From the NCBI GenBank assembly GCA_937983075.1, contig CALKAQ010000072.1, positions 1-20,448 of the forward strand: 20,448 bases of DNA, written 5' to 3'. The notes beneath the pieces are model-generated. The model saw nothing but the letters and a program-made list of their open reading frames with translations, was not told where the DNA came from and ran no database searches. The position numbers and the translations under genes were made by a program. This stretch comes from an uncultured bacterium. GTDB lineage: Bacteria; Bacillota; Limnochordia; DTU080; JAAYLA01. Shown here one piece after another: positions 1 to 7,842 of this stretch (positions are counted from its first letter, which is position 1; every line of letters begins with the position of its first letter).

Positions 1-17
1 TGTGTGAGATCACTTTG

Positions 18-55
18 AAAAAGCGTGGTATTCGTTTTGAATGCCACGCTTTTTT
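18..55. terminator. Bidirectional rho-independent terminator
   Basis: A 14-bp stem with one wobble pair (20-33 with 39-52, five-base loop) has a T-run on the plus side (50-55) and an A-run on the other (18-22). It can therefore end transcription in both directions. It lies just past the stop codon of the minus-strand gene at 77-712, and probably also ends an unseen plus-strand gene to the left of the window. Confidence 0.85.
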
Positions 56-76
56 CTGCCTTTCTCGGGTTGATTG

Positions 77-712
77 TTAAAAGCGGAACGAGAAGTCAAT
101 GCCAAAAGATATTCGATTGAGGCTAAGGCCTTGGTCGGTTTCAATCAAACTCGCGGGTTGCAGCTGTTTCACGCCGGGAAATTGCATGCGTTCATATACC
201 GCCGCAGCCCCGATTTCCAATCCGCCAATTTGCGTTCGAGGAAGAGTGAGCCCGATGGAAAACCCTTGGCTTGATTGGTGTGAGATGTCATGAATGGCTT
301 CAAATATGGAGCGGCCATTTTGCGTGTAATGGATGAAAACGCCCCGATGAACCGCGGCGAAGAGAGACCAGTCTGAATTCACGCTGGGCGATATGCGGAG
401 CGACGGCCCTCCGGCGAGCAAGGCGCTCAACTGGAACGTATCGTCGGGAGTGGACTTGTCGGAATGGTGCCAAATGCTGCTCATGACACCGACCGAGACA
501 GGTCCCCAGACCGGGAAATCGACAATGCCTAACATACCGGAGGAGAGATTGCTGTCGAGCCAGGCAATTTCATCTTTGGTAGCGTTGTCGAACGTCCAGC
601 CTTGTGTCACATAAAACGCCGTTTGGGCTTTGCTCGCCTCTGTATGGGTGAATGAAGCGAGTGCGACGCAACATGAAGTCAATACGAGTACAGCCACCAG
701 CTTCCATCTCAT
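77..712 (-). CDS. Small exported protein, probable outer-membrane beta-barrel
   Basis: The protein is 211 aa. I chose the ATG at 712 rather than the longer frame reaching 913, because GGGGAG sits about 10 nt upstream and the protein then begins with a typical signal sequence (Met-Arg-Trp-Lys, then about 16 hydrophobic residues). The mature part has no further hydrophobic helix. It shows alternating polar/apolar stretches and ends in ...FGIDFSFRF, a C-terminal aromatic beta-strand of the kind recognised by the outer-membrane assembly machinery. An LTSC sequence at residues 11-14 loosely fits a lipobox, but the hydrophobic run continues past it, so I prefer ordinary signal-peptidase cleavage near residues 20-30. 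I do not recognise the family. The barrel call is inference from strand pattern and terminal Phe, supported by two clearer barrel proteins in this window. Confidence 0.6.
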   Translation of the reverse strand: MRWKLVAVLVLTSCCVALASFTHTEASKAQTAFYVTQGWTFDNATKDEIAWLDSNLSSGMLGIVDFPVWGPVSVGVMSSIWHHSDKSTPDDTFQLSALLAGGPSLRISPSVNSDWSLFAAVHRGVFIHYTQNGRSIFEAIHDISHQSSQGFSIGLTLPRTQIGGLEIGAAAVYERMQFPGVKQLQPASLIETDQGLSLNRISFGIDFSFRF

Positions 713-866
713 TGGACTGCGCTCCCCATGTTTGCACTTGCTCCGGCAAAATCCGCCAATATGACGGCTGAGAACCTTAATTCCACAAGAGGGTTTGGTT
801 CCCTTCAAAATTGTGTGAGAAAAAAGCAGGCGGCAAAGTGCCTGGGCTGAGGCAAGCCAAGAGGAA

Positions 867-898
867 GCGGGGCGTTTGTGGAGACTCGGTTGCCCCGC
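867..898. other. GC-rich hairpin between two minus-strand genes
   Basis: A 7-bp perfect stem (867-873 with 892-898, GCGGGGC/GCCCCGC) follows the stop of the DUF2267 gene on the minus strand. No T-run follows, so it is at best a weak terminator or an mRNA stability element. Confidence 0.35.
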
Positions 899-919
899 GC
901 AACAACATGTCACGAGCGC

Positions 920-1324
920 TTAAAGATCCATCTCACCTTCACTGCCGGATTCAAACAGCGGATCCCACTCATCGGGCAGCTGGGCTCGGATGTTCTGCAT
1001 TTGGCCCGGAGAAACGGCTTCTTGCAGTACATCGATGACTGCACGGGCGTGATGAATGGATTTGGGCAAGTCGACACCTTCACGTTCACTCACGCGCTGG
1101 AAAAATTCATGGAGCGTCATTTCTTCGGCGACCTCCGTGTCGGGATGCCCGAGCAGATAACCGGCGATGTGCGGCGGCAGCTCTGAAGCGAGATTTTCAG
1201 CGGCTCCTCCGGCCAACCGCTCTGCTAATGTTTGCAGTGTGGCGCGGGTGGCATTTTCGGCTTCGCCGCGTGAACCAAGACGCGCCCGGTGTTGTACATG
1301 GCCAATGAATTCGTCGTGTTGCAT
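920..1324 (-). CDS. DUF2267 family protein
   Basis: The protein is 134 aa. I chose the ATG at 1324 because AAGGAGG lies about 11 nt upstream, and the family typically begins with the (M)xxDEFLxxVQxRA-like stretch seen here as MQHDEFIGHVQHRA. The following segment (GEAENATRATLQTLAERL, residues 20-37) and the segment ending in LPPHIAGYLLG match the helical DUF2267 pattern. The second half repeats the pattern (FFQRVSEREGVDL, then ARAVIDVLQEAV). It has no signal peptide or membrane helix, so it is cytosolic. The biochemical function of the family is not established to my knowledge. It is flanked by terminator-like hairpins and is probably transcribed alone. Confidence 0.8.
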   Translation of the reverse strand: MQHDEFIGHVQHRARLGSRGEAENATRATLQTLAERLAGGAAENLASELPPHIAGYLLGHPDTEVAEEMTLHEFFQRVSEREGVDLPKSIHHARAVIDVLQEAVSPGQMQNIRAQLPDEWDPLFESGSEGEMDL

Positions 1325-1404
1325 AATAATTGAAGCCTCCTTAGCAAAACGCATTCACAAGTTGCTACGTTCATTGTGAGCTCGGCACACGACGAACATG
1401 GCTG

Positions 1405-1457
1405 TGAAAAAGAACCAGAGCCCCTGCAGTCCGGCAGTAGGCCGGCAAGGGCTCTGG
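1405..1457 (-). terminator. Rho-independent terminator of the LysM gene
   Basis: On the minus strand a 9-bp perfect outer stem (1449-1457 with 1415-1423, CCAGAGCCC/GGGCTCTGG) encloses a smaller CCGG/CCGG pairing. It is followed by TTCTTTTT at about 1406-1413. It lies directly after the stop codon at 1476. Confidence 0.85.
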
Positions 1458-1475
1458 CAATTTGTCTAGTGAGCA

Positions 1476-2222
1476 TTACACGTTCCTGCCGATTTCAAGC
1501 GGACCGCATATGGCAGCGACCTCGGGAGGAATCAAGGCCGGGAGCGTCTCGCGCAAAGTCGGCGACAGCAGCCGCGTCGGAATCCAAACCCATTGACCGG
1601 GACGAATGATGCTGTTGTCAATGAGATTGTTCTCTTGAGCGATTTGGCTGTACAATCCGGGATCGCCCGTGAATCGGGCGCTGATCGACCACAAGTTGTC
1701 TCCGGGGCCTACCGGATAGAAAACCCGCTCCACCGGTTGATGATGGAGGGCGTGGCACAGCAAATAGTAGACCTGATAGATCGATTGCTGTGTAAGTCGG
1801 GCCGTTTCGGCCTGAGCGAGCGCTGCCAAAGCGGTCTCTTCGGGCACGAGTTCCAAGAGTTCCAACACGTTGTGGTCCAGCGCTGCCAATATGTTTGCTT
1901 GTTCCGTCAGACTCTGTCTCAAGGCTTCGGTCGCTTCAAGCGCTCTAGCGGATTGTTGGTGAGAAGCTTCTGCCACCTCGCGAATCAATGCCAGTTCTTC
2001 CTGGAAACTCGCTTGCAATTCGGTGATTTGCTGGAGCGTGTCCGCAACCATCGGATGGATCTTCGGTTCTGATTCAGCACGAAACACTTGCTCCAAGCGG
2101 TTTTGCAGCCGGTGTAATTGTCGATCCATGACGTAGCCGGCCAGAACGAATCCGGCGACGATCACAATAAGTAAACTAATCAGCAATGTCAAGTGAGTGC
2201 GGCCGCTTCCCGAAGATACCAT
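1476..2222 (-). CDS. Membrane-anchored coiled-coil protein with C-terminal LysM domain
   Basis: The protein is 248 aa. The ATG at 2222 is preferred over the upstream in-frame start at 2300 because GGAGG lies 6 nt before it. Residues about 9-30 form one transmembrane helix (LTLLISLLIVIVAGFVLAGYV), giving an N-in topology. Residues 35-150 are rich in Glu, Gln, Leu and Ala in a coiled-coil pattern. Residues about 165-220 are a LysM domain (Y-P-V-G-P-G-D-N-L-W-S-I-S-A-R-F, then N-x-I-RPGQWVWIP), a family that binds N-acetylglucosamine glycans. It is probably a peptidoglycan-linked protein in the cell envelope, but no catalytic domain is present. It has its own terminator (1405-1457). Confidence 0.8.
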   Translation of the reverse strand: MVSSGSGRTHLTLLISLLIVIVAGFVLAGYVMDRQLHRLQNRLEQVFRAESEPKIHPMVADTLQQITELQASFQEELALIREVAEASHQQSARALEATEALRQSLTEQANILAALDHNVLELLELVPEETALAALAQAETARLTQQSIYQVYYLLCHALHHQPVERVFYPVGPGDNLWSISARFTGDPGLYSQIAQENNLIDNSIIRPGQWVWIPTRLLSPTLRETLPALIPPEVAAICGPLEIGRNV

Positions 2223-2346
2223 GATGCCCCTCCATTCAGACGAACAAGTAATCTTGACAAAATTGCATGGGGCATCATTCGTCGAAAAGCAAAGAAACAC
2301 CTTTCCAAAATTGATTTGTGAAAGCTGTCTTCGGAAAAATGTTCGG

Positions 2347-2375
2347 TTGACATGCTCTGCCGTGCTATGTTAATC
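2347..2375 (+). promoter_or_regulatory. Candidate sigma-A promoter for metK
   Basis: A perfect -35 hexamer TTGACA (2347-2352) is followed after 17 nt by TTAATC (2370-2375), a weak -10. If used, it would give a metK leader of about 300 nt. Confidence 0.4.
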
Positions 2376-2504
2376 TGACTTGAGTCTTCTTTGCATACTA
2401 GTTCCAGGCAGCAAAGTGAATCATTTGCGTCCCCTTTTCAAGAATACCTGTCGCGCTGCACGTCGCAGCAATGCGGCATCATAATATTGAAAGCGTCCTC
2501 TTAG

Positions 2505-2545
2505 CCCGGCCCGTTTCAACAACGAGCTGGCGTATACGGTCCGGG
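2505..2545 (+). promoter_or_regulatory. Hairpin in the metK leader with an alternative pairing
   Basis: CCCGGCCCGT (2505-2514) pairs with ACGGTCCGGG (2536-2545) with one mismatch, around a 21-nt loop. AGCCC (2503-2507), overlapping the left arm, can instead pair with GGGCT (2550-2554). The two pairings compete for the same bases. No T-run follows either, so a transcriptional attenuator is not evident. Confidence 0.35.
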
Positions 2546-2680
2546 ACAAGGGCTTCGTTTGCGCGCTAGGGTATTGCCGGGGATTGGAATACAAAAGTGT
2601 CCGAACGAAAAGGGTATAACGCGCGCATATTGTTCGGCTGCTTTATTGATGAACCTTGACCGAAGCTGGAGGATTGGCGA

Positions 2681-3889
2681 ATGGCAAAAGTAGGGCTCAG
2701 CAGGCGCTTGTTCACATCGGAATCGGTCACCGAAGGCCATCCGGACAAAATTTGTGACCAAATTTCGGACGCCATTTTGGATGCCATTTATATGCAGGAT
2801 CCACATGGACGGGTTGCCTGCGAAACGGTGGTGACCACCGGCCTTGTTTTCGTCGTCGGTGAAATTACCACCAAGGCGGAAATCGACATTCCGGCCATCG
2901 TGCGCGAGACGCTGCGCGACATCGGATATACGGATGCTTCGTACGGCCTCGACGCCGATCACTGCTCGATCATTACGTCCATCGACAAGCAGTCGGAGGA
3001 CATTGCCAGAGGTGTGTCGCAAGCGTTGGAAGCCCGTTTGGGCGAGGCACACTCTGAGTTGGACCGGGTAGGTGCGGGCGATCAAGGCATGATGTTCGGA
3101 TACGCCGTGAATGAGACGCCCGAATTGATGCCGCTGCCCATTGCGTTGGCGCATCGCTTGACCCGGCGTTTGGCTGAAGTGCGCAAAAGCAAGGTGATCG
3201 ACTATTTGCGTCCGGACGGAAAAAGCCAGGTGACGGTTGAGTACGAAGGGGATCGCCCAAAGCGCATCGACGCGATTGTCGTTTCCACGCAGCACGATCC
3301 GGACGTCGAGCAAGAAACGATCCGGCGCGATGTCATCGAGAAGGTCATCCATCCCGTCGTCCCGGCGGAGCTGATCGATGACAACACGAAGTTTCTCATC
3401 AATCCGACCGGACGTTTTGTAACGGGTGGACCGCAAGGAGATGCCGGCTTGACGGGTCGGAAGATCATTGTCGATACATACGGCGGCATGGGACGGCACG
3501 GTGGAGGAGCGTTCTCCGGCAAAGATCCTACGAAAGTCGATCGCTCGGCAGCTTATGCTGCGCGGTATGTCGCGAAGAATATTGTGGCGGCTAATTTGGC
3601 CGAGCGATGCGAAATCCAAGTCGCTTACGCGATTGGGGTTTCCCGTCCTGTCTCCATTCGTGTCGAAACGTTTGGGACGTCGAGCATTTCCGAGGACGCC
3701 TTGGCCCAAATCGTAGCTGAACACTTCGATTTTCGCCCCGGAGCGATCATCGACTATTTCCAGCTGCGTCGGCCCATCTACAAGCAGACGGCCGCTTATG
3801 GTCATTTTGGCCGAACCGATCTCGACCTTCCTTGGGAACGTACGGATTTGGTTGAAGTGTTCCAAAAGGCGGCGGCCGCTTACGCTTAA
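2681..3889 (+). CDS. metK: S-adenosylmethionine synthetase (methionine adenosyltransferase)
   Basis: The enzyme is 402 aa, the usual length for bacterial MetK, and makes SAM from methionine and ATP in the cytosol. The ATG at 2681 has GGAGG 8 nt upstream. Family signatures are all present: GHPDKICDQISDA near residues 19-31 (ATP/Mg binding), the hexapeptide GAGDQG at 131-136, and the glycine-rich phosphate loop GGGAFSGKDPTKVDRSAAY at about 274-292. No residues appear lost. The next plus-strand gene is ahcY after a 68-nt gap, so SAM synthesis and recycling of its by-product are genetically linked. Confidence 0.97.
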   Translation: MAKVGLSRRLFTSESVTEGHPDKICDQISDAILDAIYMQDPHGRVACETVVTTGLVFVVGEITTKAEIDIPAIVRETLRDIGYTDASYGLDADHCSIITSIDKQSEDIARGVSQALEARLGEAHSELDRVGAGDQGMMFGYAVNETPELMPLPIALAHRLTRRLAEVRKSKVIDYLRPDGKSQVTVEYEGDRPKRIDAIVVSTQHDPDVEQETIRRDVIEKVIHPVVPAELIDDNTKFLINPTGRFVTGGPQGDAGLTGRKIIVDTYGGMGRHGGGAFSGKDPTKVDRSAAYAARYVAKNIVAANLAERCEIQVAYAIGVSRPVSIRVETFGTSSISEDALAQIVAEHFDFRPGAIIDYFQLRRPIYKQTAAYGHFGRTDLDLPWERTDLVEVFQKAAAAYA

Positions 3890-3903
3890 GCGAAAACCGA
3901 CCA

Positions 3904-3931
3904 GGTGGCGGCCTGTGTTCGAGCCGCCGCC
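3904..3931 (+). other. Intercistronic hairpin between metK and ahcY
   Basis: A 9-bp stem with one wobble (3904-3912 with 3923-3931, GGTGGCGGC/GCCGCCGCC) closes a 10-nt loop. No T-run follows, so it more likely affects mRNA processing or relative expression than termination. Confidence 0.4.
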
Positions 3932-3957
3932 CGGATGACTCAGGAGGCATGTCAGCA

Positions 3958-5214
3958 ATGATTGGAGAATGCGCAGATCGTACGCGAGCCGACGAAGGCA
4001 AGCGCCGGATTGAATGGGCTTGGGACAATATGCCGGTTTTGCAAGACATCGCTGCACAATGGGAGAGGACGCAACCGCTGAAAGGATTGCGCATTGCTGC
4101 CTGCCTGCATGTGACGACCGAGACGGCCAATTTGATGCGCACGCTGAAAATAGGCGGTGCTGACGTTGTGCTTTGCGCCTCGAATCCGTTGAGCACCCAA
4201 GATGACACCGCAGCGGCACTCAACGAAGTGTATGACATCCCGACGTATGCCGTGCGAGGAGCCGACCGCGATCTGTATTACGATCACATTCGTGCCGCCT
4301 TGGAGCACAAGCCGCAGATCACGATGGATGACGGCGCTGACTTGGTCAATACGCTCCATTCCGAACGGACGGATTTGGTCGCAAACGTGATCGGCGGCAC
4401 CGAAGAAACGACTACAGGCGTCATTCGTCTGCGGGCCATGGAAAAAGACGGCTTCCTGCGCTATCCGATCGTTGCGGTCAATGAGGCCTACACCAAGCAC
4501 ATGTTTGACAACCAATACGGTACCGGACAGTCGACGCTGGATGGAATCATGCGGGCGACGAATTTCCTCATCGCTGGCAAAGTGTTTGTCGTCGTCGGGT
4601 ACGGTTGGTGCGGGCGCGGCGTCGCGGAGCGTGCACGCGGTTTGGGCGCTCAGGTGATCGTCGTGGAAGTTGACCCCATCCGCGCCTTGGAGGCCCTAAT
4701 GGACGGATTCCGCGTTACCGACATGGACACGGCGGCGGCCGAGGGGCATATCTTCGTCACGGTAACAGGCAACTGGCATGCGATCGACAAGCAACACTTC
4801 GAAAAAATGCAAGACGGCGCCGTGGTGGCCAATGCGGGGCACTTCGATGTCGAGATCAATGTCGAAGCGCTTCGGGCAATGGCGCGCGACGTTCAGGTGC
4901 CGCGCGAGAGCGTGGAAGAATTCACGCTGGCCGATGGGCGGCGAATTCGCTTGCTGACGCAAGGAAGGCTGGTCAATCTTTCCGCCGCCGAGGGACATCC
5001 TGCTGTGGTCATGGACATGAGCTTCGCCAATCAAGCCCTCGGCGTGGAGTGGCTCGTTAAGAACCATGAGGGATTGGAGCCCAAAGTTTATAAAGTGCCC
5101 GAGGAAATCGATCGGGAGATTGCCCGCAGGAAGCTCGAAACCATGGGCATCAAGCTGCAAAAGCTTACGGATGCGCAAATCAAGTACTTGAACAGTTATG
5201 CCCTCGGGACGTAA
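3958..5214 (+). CDS. ahcY: Adenosylhomocysteinase (S-adenosyl-L-homocysteine hydrolase)
   Basis: The enzyme is 418 aa and NAD-dependent. It converts S-adenosylhomocysteine to adenosine and homocysteine and so relieves product inhibition of methyltransferases. I chose the ATG at 3958 because AGGAGG (3942-3947) is 10 nt away. The in-frame ATG at 3949 would lie only 1 nt from it. Motifs visible: the substrate-domain segment CLHVTTETANL (about 49-59), EETTTG (149-154), the YTKHMFDNQYGTGQS segment (about 178-192), and the Rossmann NAD loop GYGWCGRG (214-221). The C-terminus is the conserved YLNSY-type tail. The length is that of the short bacterial/archaeal form. It is followed immediately by a PfkB kinase. 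Confidence 0.97.
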   Translation: MIGECADRTRADEGKRRIEWAWDNMPVLQDIAAQWERTQPLKGLRIAACLHVTTETANLMRTLKIGGADVVLCASNPLSTQDDTAAALNEVYDIPTYAVRGADRDLYYDHIRAALEHKPQITMDDGADLVNTLHSERTDLVANVIGGTEETTTGVIRLRAMEKDGFLRYPIVAVNEAYTKHMFDNQYGTGQSTLDGIMRATNFLIAGKVFVVVGYGWCGRGVAERARGLGAQVIVVEVDPIRALEALMDGFRVTDMDTAAAEGHIFVTVTGNWHAIDKQHFEKMQDGAVVANAGHFDVEINVEALRAMARDVQVPRESVEEFTLADGRRIRLLTQGRLVNLSAAEGHPAVVMDMSFANQALGVEWLVKNHEGLEPKVYKVPEEIDREIARRKLETMGIKLQKLTDAQIKYLNSYALGT

Positions 5215-5230
5215 GGCGGGTGGCGGCCAC

Positions 5231-6124
5231 GTGTCGGTACTTGTTCTCGGTTCCGTTGCCCTTGACACCCTCGAGACGGATCGGGGCAAGGTAGTCGATT
5301 GTTTGGGCGGCTCGGCCAGTCATGCCGCTTGCGCGGTCAGCTATTTCGTGCGGCCCACCATCGTGGGCGTAGTCGGCGACGATTTCCCGAAGGAAGCTTG
5401 GGATTTTCTCGCCGCGCGGGCCGATTTGTCGGAGCTGAAGGTGCTGAGGGGCAAAACCTTTCGATGGCACGGGATGCACGATTTAAAGACCGGCGAGACG
5501 GTTACCAAAGCAACCGAGCTGAACACCTATGAACAGTTCGCACCCGAGCTTTCGCAGGAAGCGTCGCGGTTGCCTTATGTGCTTTTGGGAAACATAGCGC
5601 CTGAATTGCAGCTGAGAGTGCTCGAACAGCTCCAGAGCCCTCGTGTGGTGCTCGCGGATACGATGCCGCTTTGGATCGATGCCGACCGCCCCGGGGTCAT
5701 TGAAGTCATGCGCCGCTCGCACGTGTTTATGCTGAACGCCGAAGAGGCGCGCATGCTGACCGACAAACGAGCAGCCGAGGACGCTGGTGCCGCACTGCTC
5801 GAACAAGGTGCACGGTGCGTGGTCGTCAAGCAAGGCGGCGATCCTGCGGTTCTCGTTTCGCGTCGCGGAGTGCGTCATGTGGCGTCCTATCCCGACGTGG
5901 ATTTGGTGGATCCAACCGGTGCCGGCGATAATTTTGCAGGCGCAACGCTTGGCTACTTGGCCGCGCAAGGTGCTGACGGAGACAATATCGACGCCATTGC
6001 CGCGGGCATGACGTACGGAGCGGCGATTGCATCGTTCGCGATTGAAGAATTCGGGACTTTGGTTCATCAGCGTCTCACGAAAGAAGATATTGAAAAGCGC
6101 CGCAAGACGGCGATCGCGACATAA
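5231..6124 (+). CDS. PfkB-family kinase, possible adenosine kinase
   Basis: The protein is 297 aa if it starts at the GTG at 5231. The earlier in-frame ATG (5198) lies inside ahcY, has no ribosome binding site, and adds 11 residues that do not fit the family. From 5231 the protein begins MSVLVLGSVALDT, the normal first beta strand. LGGSASHAA (about 25-33) is the substrate/lid region. DPTGAGDNFAGA (227-238) is PfkB signature 2, with catalytic base Asp233. The family phosphorylates sugars or nucleosides with ATP. Position directly behind ahcY suggests that it removes the adenosine produced by AhcY. That substrate is inference; sequence alone does not separate it from ribokinase-like sugar kinases. 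Confidence 0.85.
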   Translation: MSVLVLGSVALDTLETDRGKVVDCLGGSASHAACAVSYFVRPTIVGVVGDDFPKEAWDFLAARADLSELKVLRGKTFRWHGMHDLKTGETVTKATELNTYEQFAPELSQEASRLPYVLLGNIAPELQLRVLEQLQSPRVVLADTMPLWIDADRPGVIEVMRRSHVFMLNAEEARMLTDKRAAEDAGAALLEQGARCVVVKQGGDPAVLVSRRGVRHVASYPDVDLVDPTGAGDNFAGATLGYLAAQGADGDNIDAIAAGMTYGAAIASFAIEEFGTLVHQRLTKEDIEKRRKTAIAT

Positions 6125-6147
6125 CCGAGGCATGTGACGCTCAACTA

Positions 6148-6167
6148 CGCAGCGTGCGGTCGCTGCG
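6148..6167 (+). other. Hairpin downstream of the PfkB gene
   Basis: A perfect 7-bp stem (6148-6154 with 6161-6167, CGCAGCG/CGCTGCG) with a 6-nt loop follows the stop codon by about 24 nt. A run of six T is present only 23 nt further on (6191-6196), so it is not a classical terminator. Confidence 0.35.
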
Positions 6168-6198
6168 AACATCCGTCTCATTTCGTCAAGTTTTTTCG

Positions 6199-6235
6199 CG
6201 GTTAGGGAAGCGAAGCATGTAACACCCTAACACCG
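6199..6235 (+). promoter_or_regulatory. Inverted repeat before the small membrane-protein gene
   Basis: CGG-TTAGGG (6199-6207) pairs with CCCTAA-CACCG (6225-6235), interrupted by a 2-nt bulge. The repeat lies about 60 nt before the start of the next gene. It could be an operator or an RNA hairpin in its leader. No T-run follows. Confidence 0.3.
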
Positions 6236-6296
6236 TAAAACTTTGCAGCCCACACCGGAAATGCCGGATTGGGTGATCGACGGAAGGAGACGGATG

Positions 6297-6776
6297 ATGA
6301 GCGTAAGGACCGGTTCTATTTATCGGCAGTCGATTATCGGCGCTGTTTTTGCCGGTTTGGCCACGATCTTTTGGGTTTACTTATTTGCTACCATCATCAG
6401 GTTGGCTCTCGGTGATGCGGCCCTATTCGTCGGCAGTTTCATGACCGCTGCCGCAACCGAGGGAACACTTTGGCTGGGACGTTTTATTCTCATCGCCACG
6501 GCGTTGCTTTGGGGGGCTCTCTATCCTGTGGTGCGCCGTGTTTTGCCAGGTGAAGAGTGGCAGCGAGGTCTGATATACGGGTTGTTGGTTTGGCTCGTCA
6601 GCACTACGCTCATTTTGCCGTATTTGGCCTTGGTACATCCGCAGCCGGGGATCGTTGAGGAACCGGGGATGTTGGCCCTCGGTTTCGGGGGTGTATCCGC
6701 TCTGCTTTTGTCGTTGACCGCGCATTTGTTGTTTGGCGTTCTTTTGGGTGTTTGGGTTCAACGTGTCACGGAATGA
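6297..6776 (+). CDS. Small integral membrane protein of unknown function
   Basis: The protein is 159 aa. GGAAGGAG ends at 6289, which is 7 nt before the ATG at 6297; the adjacent ATG at 6294 would be only 4 nt away. An upstream in-frame frame reaching 6243 has no ribosome binding site. Four hydrophobic helices are visible, at about residues 10-35, 58-80, 90-112 and 128-155 (IIGAVFAGLATIFWVYLF, LILIATALLWGALYPVV-like, LIYGLLVWLVSTTLILPYL, ALLLSLTAHLLFGVLLGVWV). I recognise no catalytic motif or named family. It may be co-transcribed with the metK-ahcY-PfkB genes but is separated from them by 170 nt with two hairpins. It ends at a strong terminator. Confidence 0.75.
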   Translation: MSVRTGSIYRQSIIGAVFAGLATIFWVYLFATIIRLALGDAALFVGSFMTAAATEGTLWLGRFILIATALLWGALYPVVRRVLPGEEWQRGLIYGLLVWLVSTTLILPYLALVHPQPGIVEEPGMLALGFGGVSALLLSLTAHLLFGVLLGVWVQRVTE

Positions 6777-6777
6777 A

Positions 6778-6842
6778 ACAGCAGATTCCACCGCAGACAA
6801 CCGAGCGCAACGCTTGGGGGTGGAATCTGCTTGATTTTTTCA
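6778..6842 (+). terminator. Rho-independent terminator between convergent genes
   Basis: A perfect 13-bp stem (6780-6792 with 6819-6831, AGCAGATTCCACC/GGTGGAATCTGCT) is followed by TGATTTTTT on the plus strand. It separates the membrane-protein gene from the convergent ThuA-like gene. The minus-side T content is weaker, though it may also help stop minus-strand transcription. Confidence 0.9.
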
Positions 6843-6849
6843 TTCGGAC

Positions 6850-7578
6850 TTATGGCAACGGTTCCTGCGGGTGTGCATAGCCGAAGTGAGGCTGGGGTCC
6901 TGCACTCGGCGCAGCCCAGCGCGTGCCGTTGGCGATCACGCGCAGGATGTCGGGATGGTGGTAGGTTGGGTACGTTTCGTGACCCGGACGGAAGTAAAAA
7001 ATCTTTCCGCGACCGCGGTGATAGCAGCATCCGCTTCGGAAAACCTCGCCGCCTTGAAACCAGCTGATGAACACCAGTTGGTCGGGCGTCGGCACATCGA
7101 AGCGTTCACCGTACATTTCTTCTTTATCGAGCACAATGCACTCGCCGATTCCTTCTGCAATGGGATGCGCTGGGTCGACAACCCAAAGGCGCTCTTTTTC
7201 TTGAGCCTCCCGCCACTTGAGATCACACGAAGTTCCCATCAGACGCCGGAAAATTTTGCTGTGGTGTCCGCTGTGCAGGACGACGAGGCCCATACCGGCA
7301 AGCACCCGGTGATAAATGCGATCGACGACGTGGTCGGCGACTTCGTGATGTGCGAGATGTCCCCACCAAAGCAACACATCGGTTTGAGCCAGCCTTTCTT
7401 CGGTCAGACCGTGCTCGTGTTCGTCGAGCGTAGCCGTTTCAACCGTTAAACCCGGCATCGATCGCAAATACGATGCGATGGCACCGTGGATTCCGTGCGG
7501 ATAGATGCCGGCGACGACCTCATTTTGTTTCTCATGCCGATTTTCGTTCCATACAATCACGCGAATGTTGTCAGGCAT
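6850..7578 (-). CDS. ThuA-like domain protein (trehalose utilisation family)
   Basis: The protein is 242 aa and fills one ThuA-like domain (a class I glutamine-amidotransferase-like fold). Recognisable segments are the N-terminal IRVIVWNENRHEK, YPHGIHGAIASYL (about 26-38), LLWWGHLAHHEV (about 69-80), GMGLVVLHSGHHSKIF (about 95-110), LMGTSCDLKWREA (about 113-125) and the terminal YFRPGHETYPTYHHPDILRV. The sequence is close to the bacterial ThuA proteins often found with sugar-metabolism genes. The exact reaction is not settled for the family, although a role in trehalose or keto-sugar metabolism has been proposed. The ribosome binding site is poor: GGGAGGG lies about 28 nt upstream. An in-frame stop lies just before the ATG, so there is no longer option. 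No sugar genes adjoin it here. Confidence 0.88.
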   Translation of the reverse strand: MPDNIRVIVWNENRHEKQNEVVAGIYPHGIHGAIASYLRSMPGLTVETATLDEHEHGLTEERLAQTDVLLWWGHLAHHEVADHVVDRIYHRVLAGMGLVVLHSGHHSKIFRRLMGTSCDLKWREAQEKERLWVVDPAHPIAEGIGECIVLDKEEMYGERFDVPTPDQLVFISWFQGGEVFRSGCCYHRGRGKIFYFRPGHETYPTYHHPDILRVIANGTRWAAPSAGPQPHFGYAHPQEPLP

Positions 7579-7813
7579 ATCCGTTCAGCTCATACGAGCT
7601 GATTTCCCTCCCTTCGGATAACGCACACGTCTGAGCATGGCAGAAACGTAAGATGCCATATGTAATGTAAGGCAACGCCCATCAATTCATACGGAGTCCC
7701 AGACAGACCTCGGGATTATAAATGTTGTGTTCCATAGACTGGAATTCAACTGGGCTACTTTTCAGGTGGGAGACAATTCGGGCCATCGCTTGTGTTAAAC
7801 CATCGGAAGCGGC
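7579..7813. other. Intergenic region upstream of the SLH porin leader
   Basis: Apart from the presumed promoter of the minus-strand ThuA-like gene near 7580-7680, I see no gene, repeat or structured element here. A TATAAA at about 7714-7720 has no good -35 partner. Confidence 0.4.
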
Positions 7814-7842
7814 TTTACAAACGACTTTCAGCCACTTATTAC
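7814..7842 (+). promoter_or_regulatory. Candidate sigma-A promoter of the large SLH porin gene
   Basis: TTTACA (7814-7819, 5/6 to consensus) and TATTAC (7837-7842, 4/6) are separated by exactly 17 nt. Transcription would start near 7849, at the beginning of the first leader hairpin. The mRNA would then have a leader of about 320 nt before the GTG at 8170. Confidence 0.5.

Larger units (their letters stand above)
2223..2680. other. Divergent intergenic region between the LysM gene and metK
   Basis: These 458 bp hold no convincing gene. The left half must contain the minus-strand promoter of the LysM gene. TTGTCA (-35-like) occurs on that strand around 2255-2260, but its -10 partner is poor. 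The right half holds a candidate metK promoter at 2347-2375 and two hairpins (2455-2469 and 2505-2545). I looked for a SAM-I riboswitch and did not find its conserved core sequences. Confidence 0.5.

Noticed and set aside
2516..4219. Long minus-strand ORF (567 codons) opposite metK and the start of ahcY
   Set aside because: The plus strand carries unmistakable MetK and AhcY motifs. The antisense frame spans the intergenic region and has no coherent domain.
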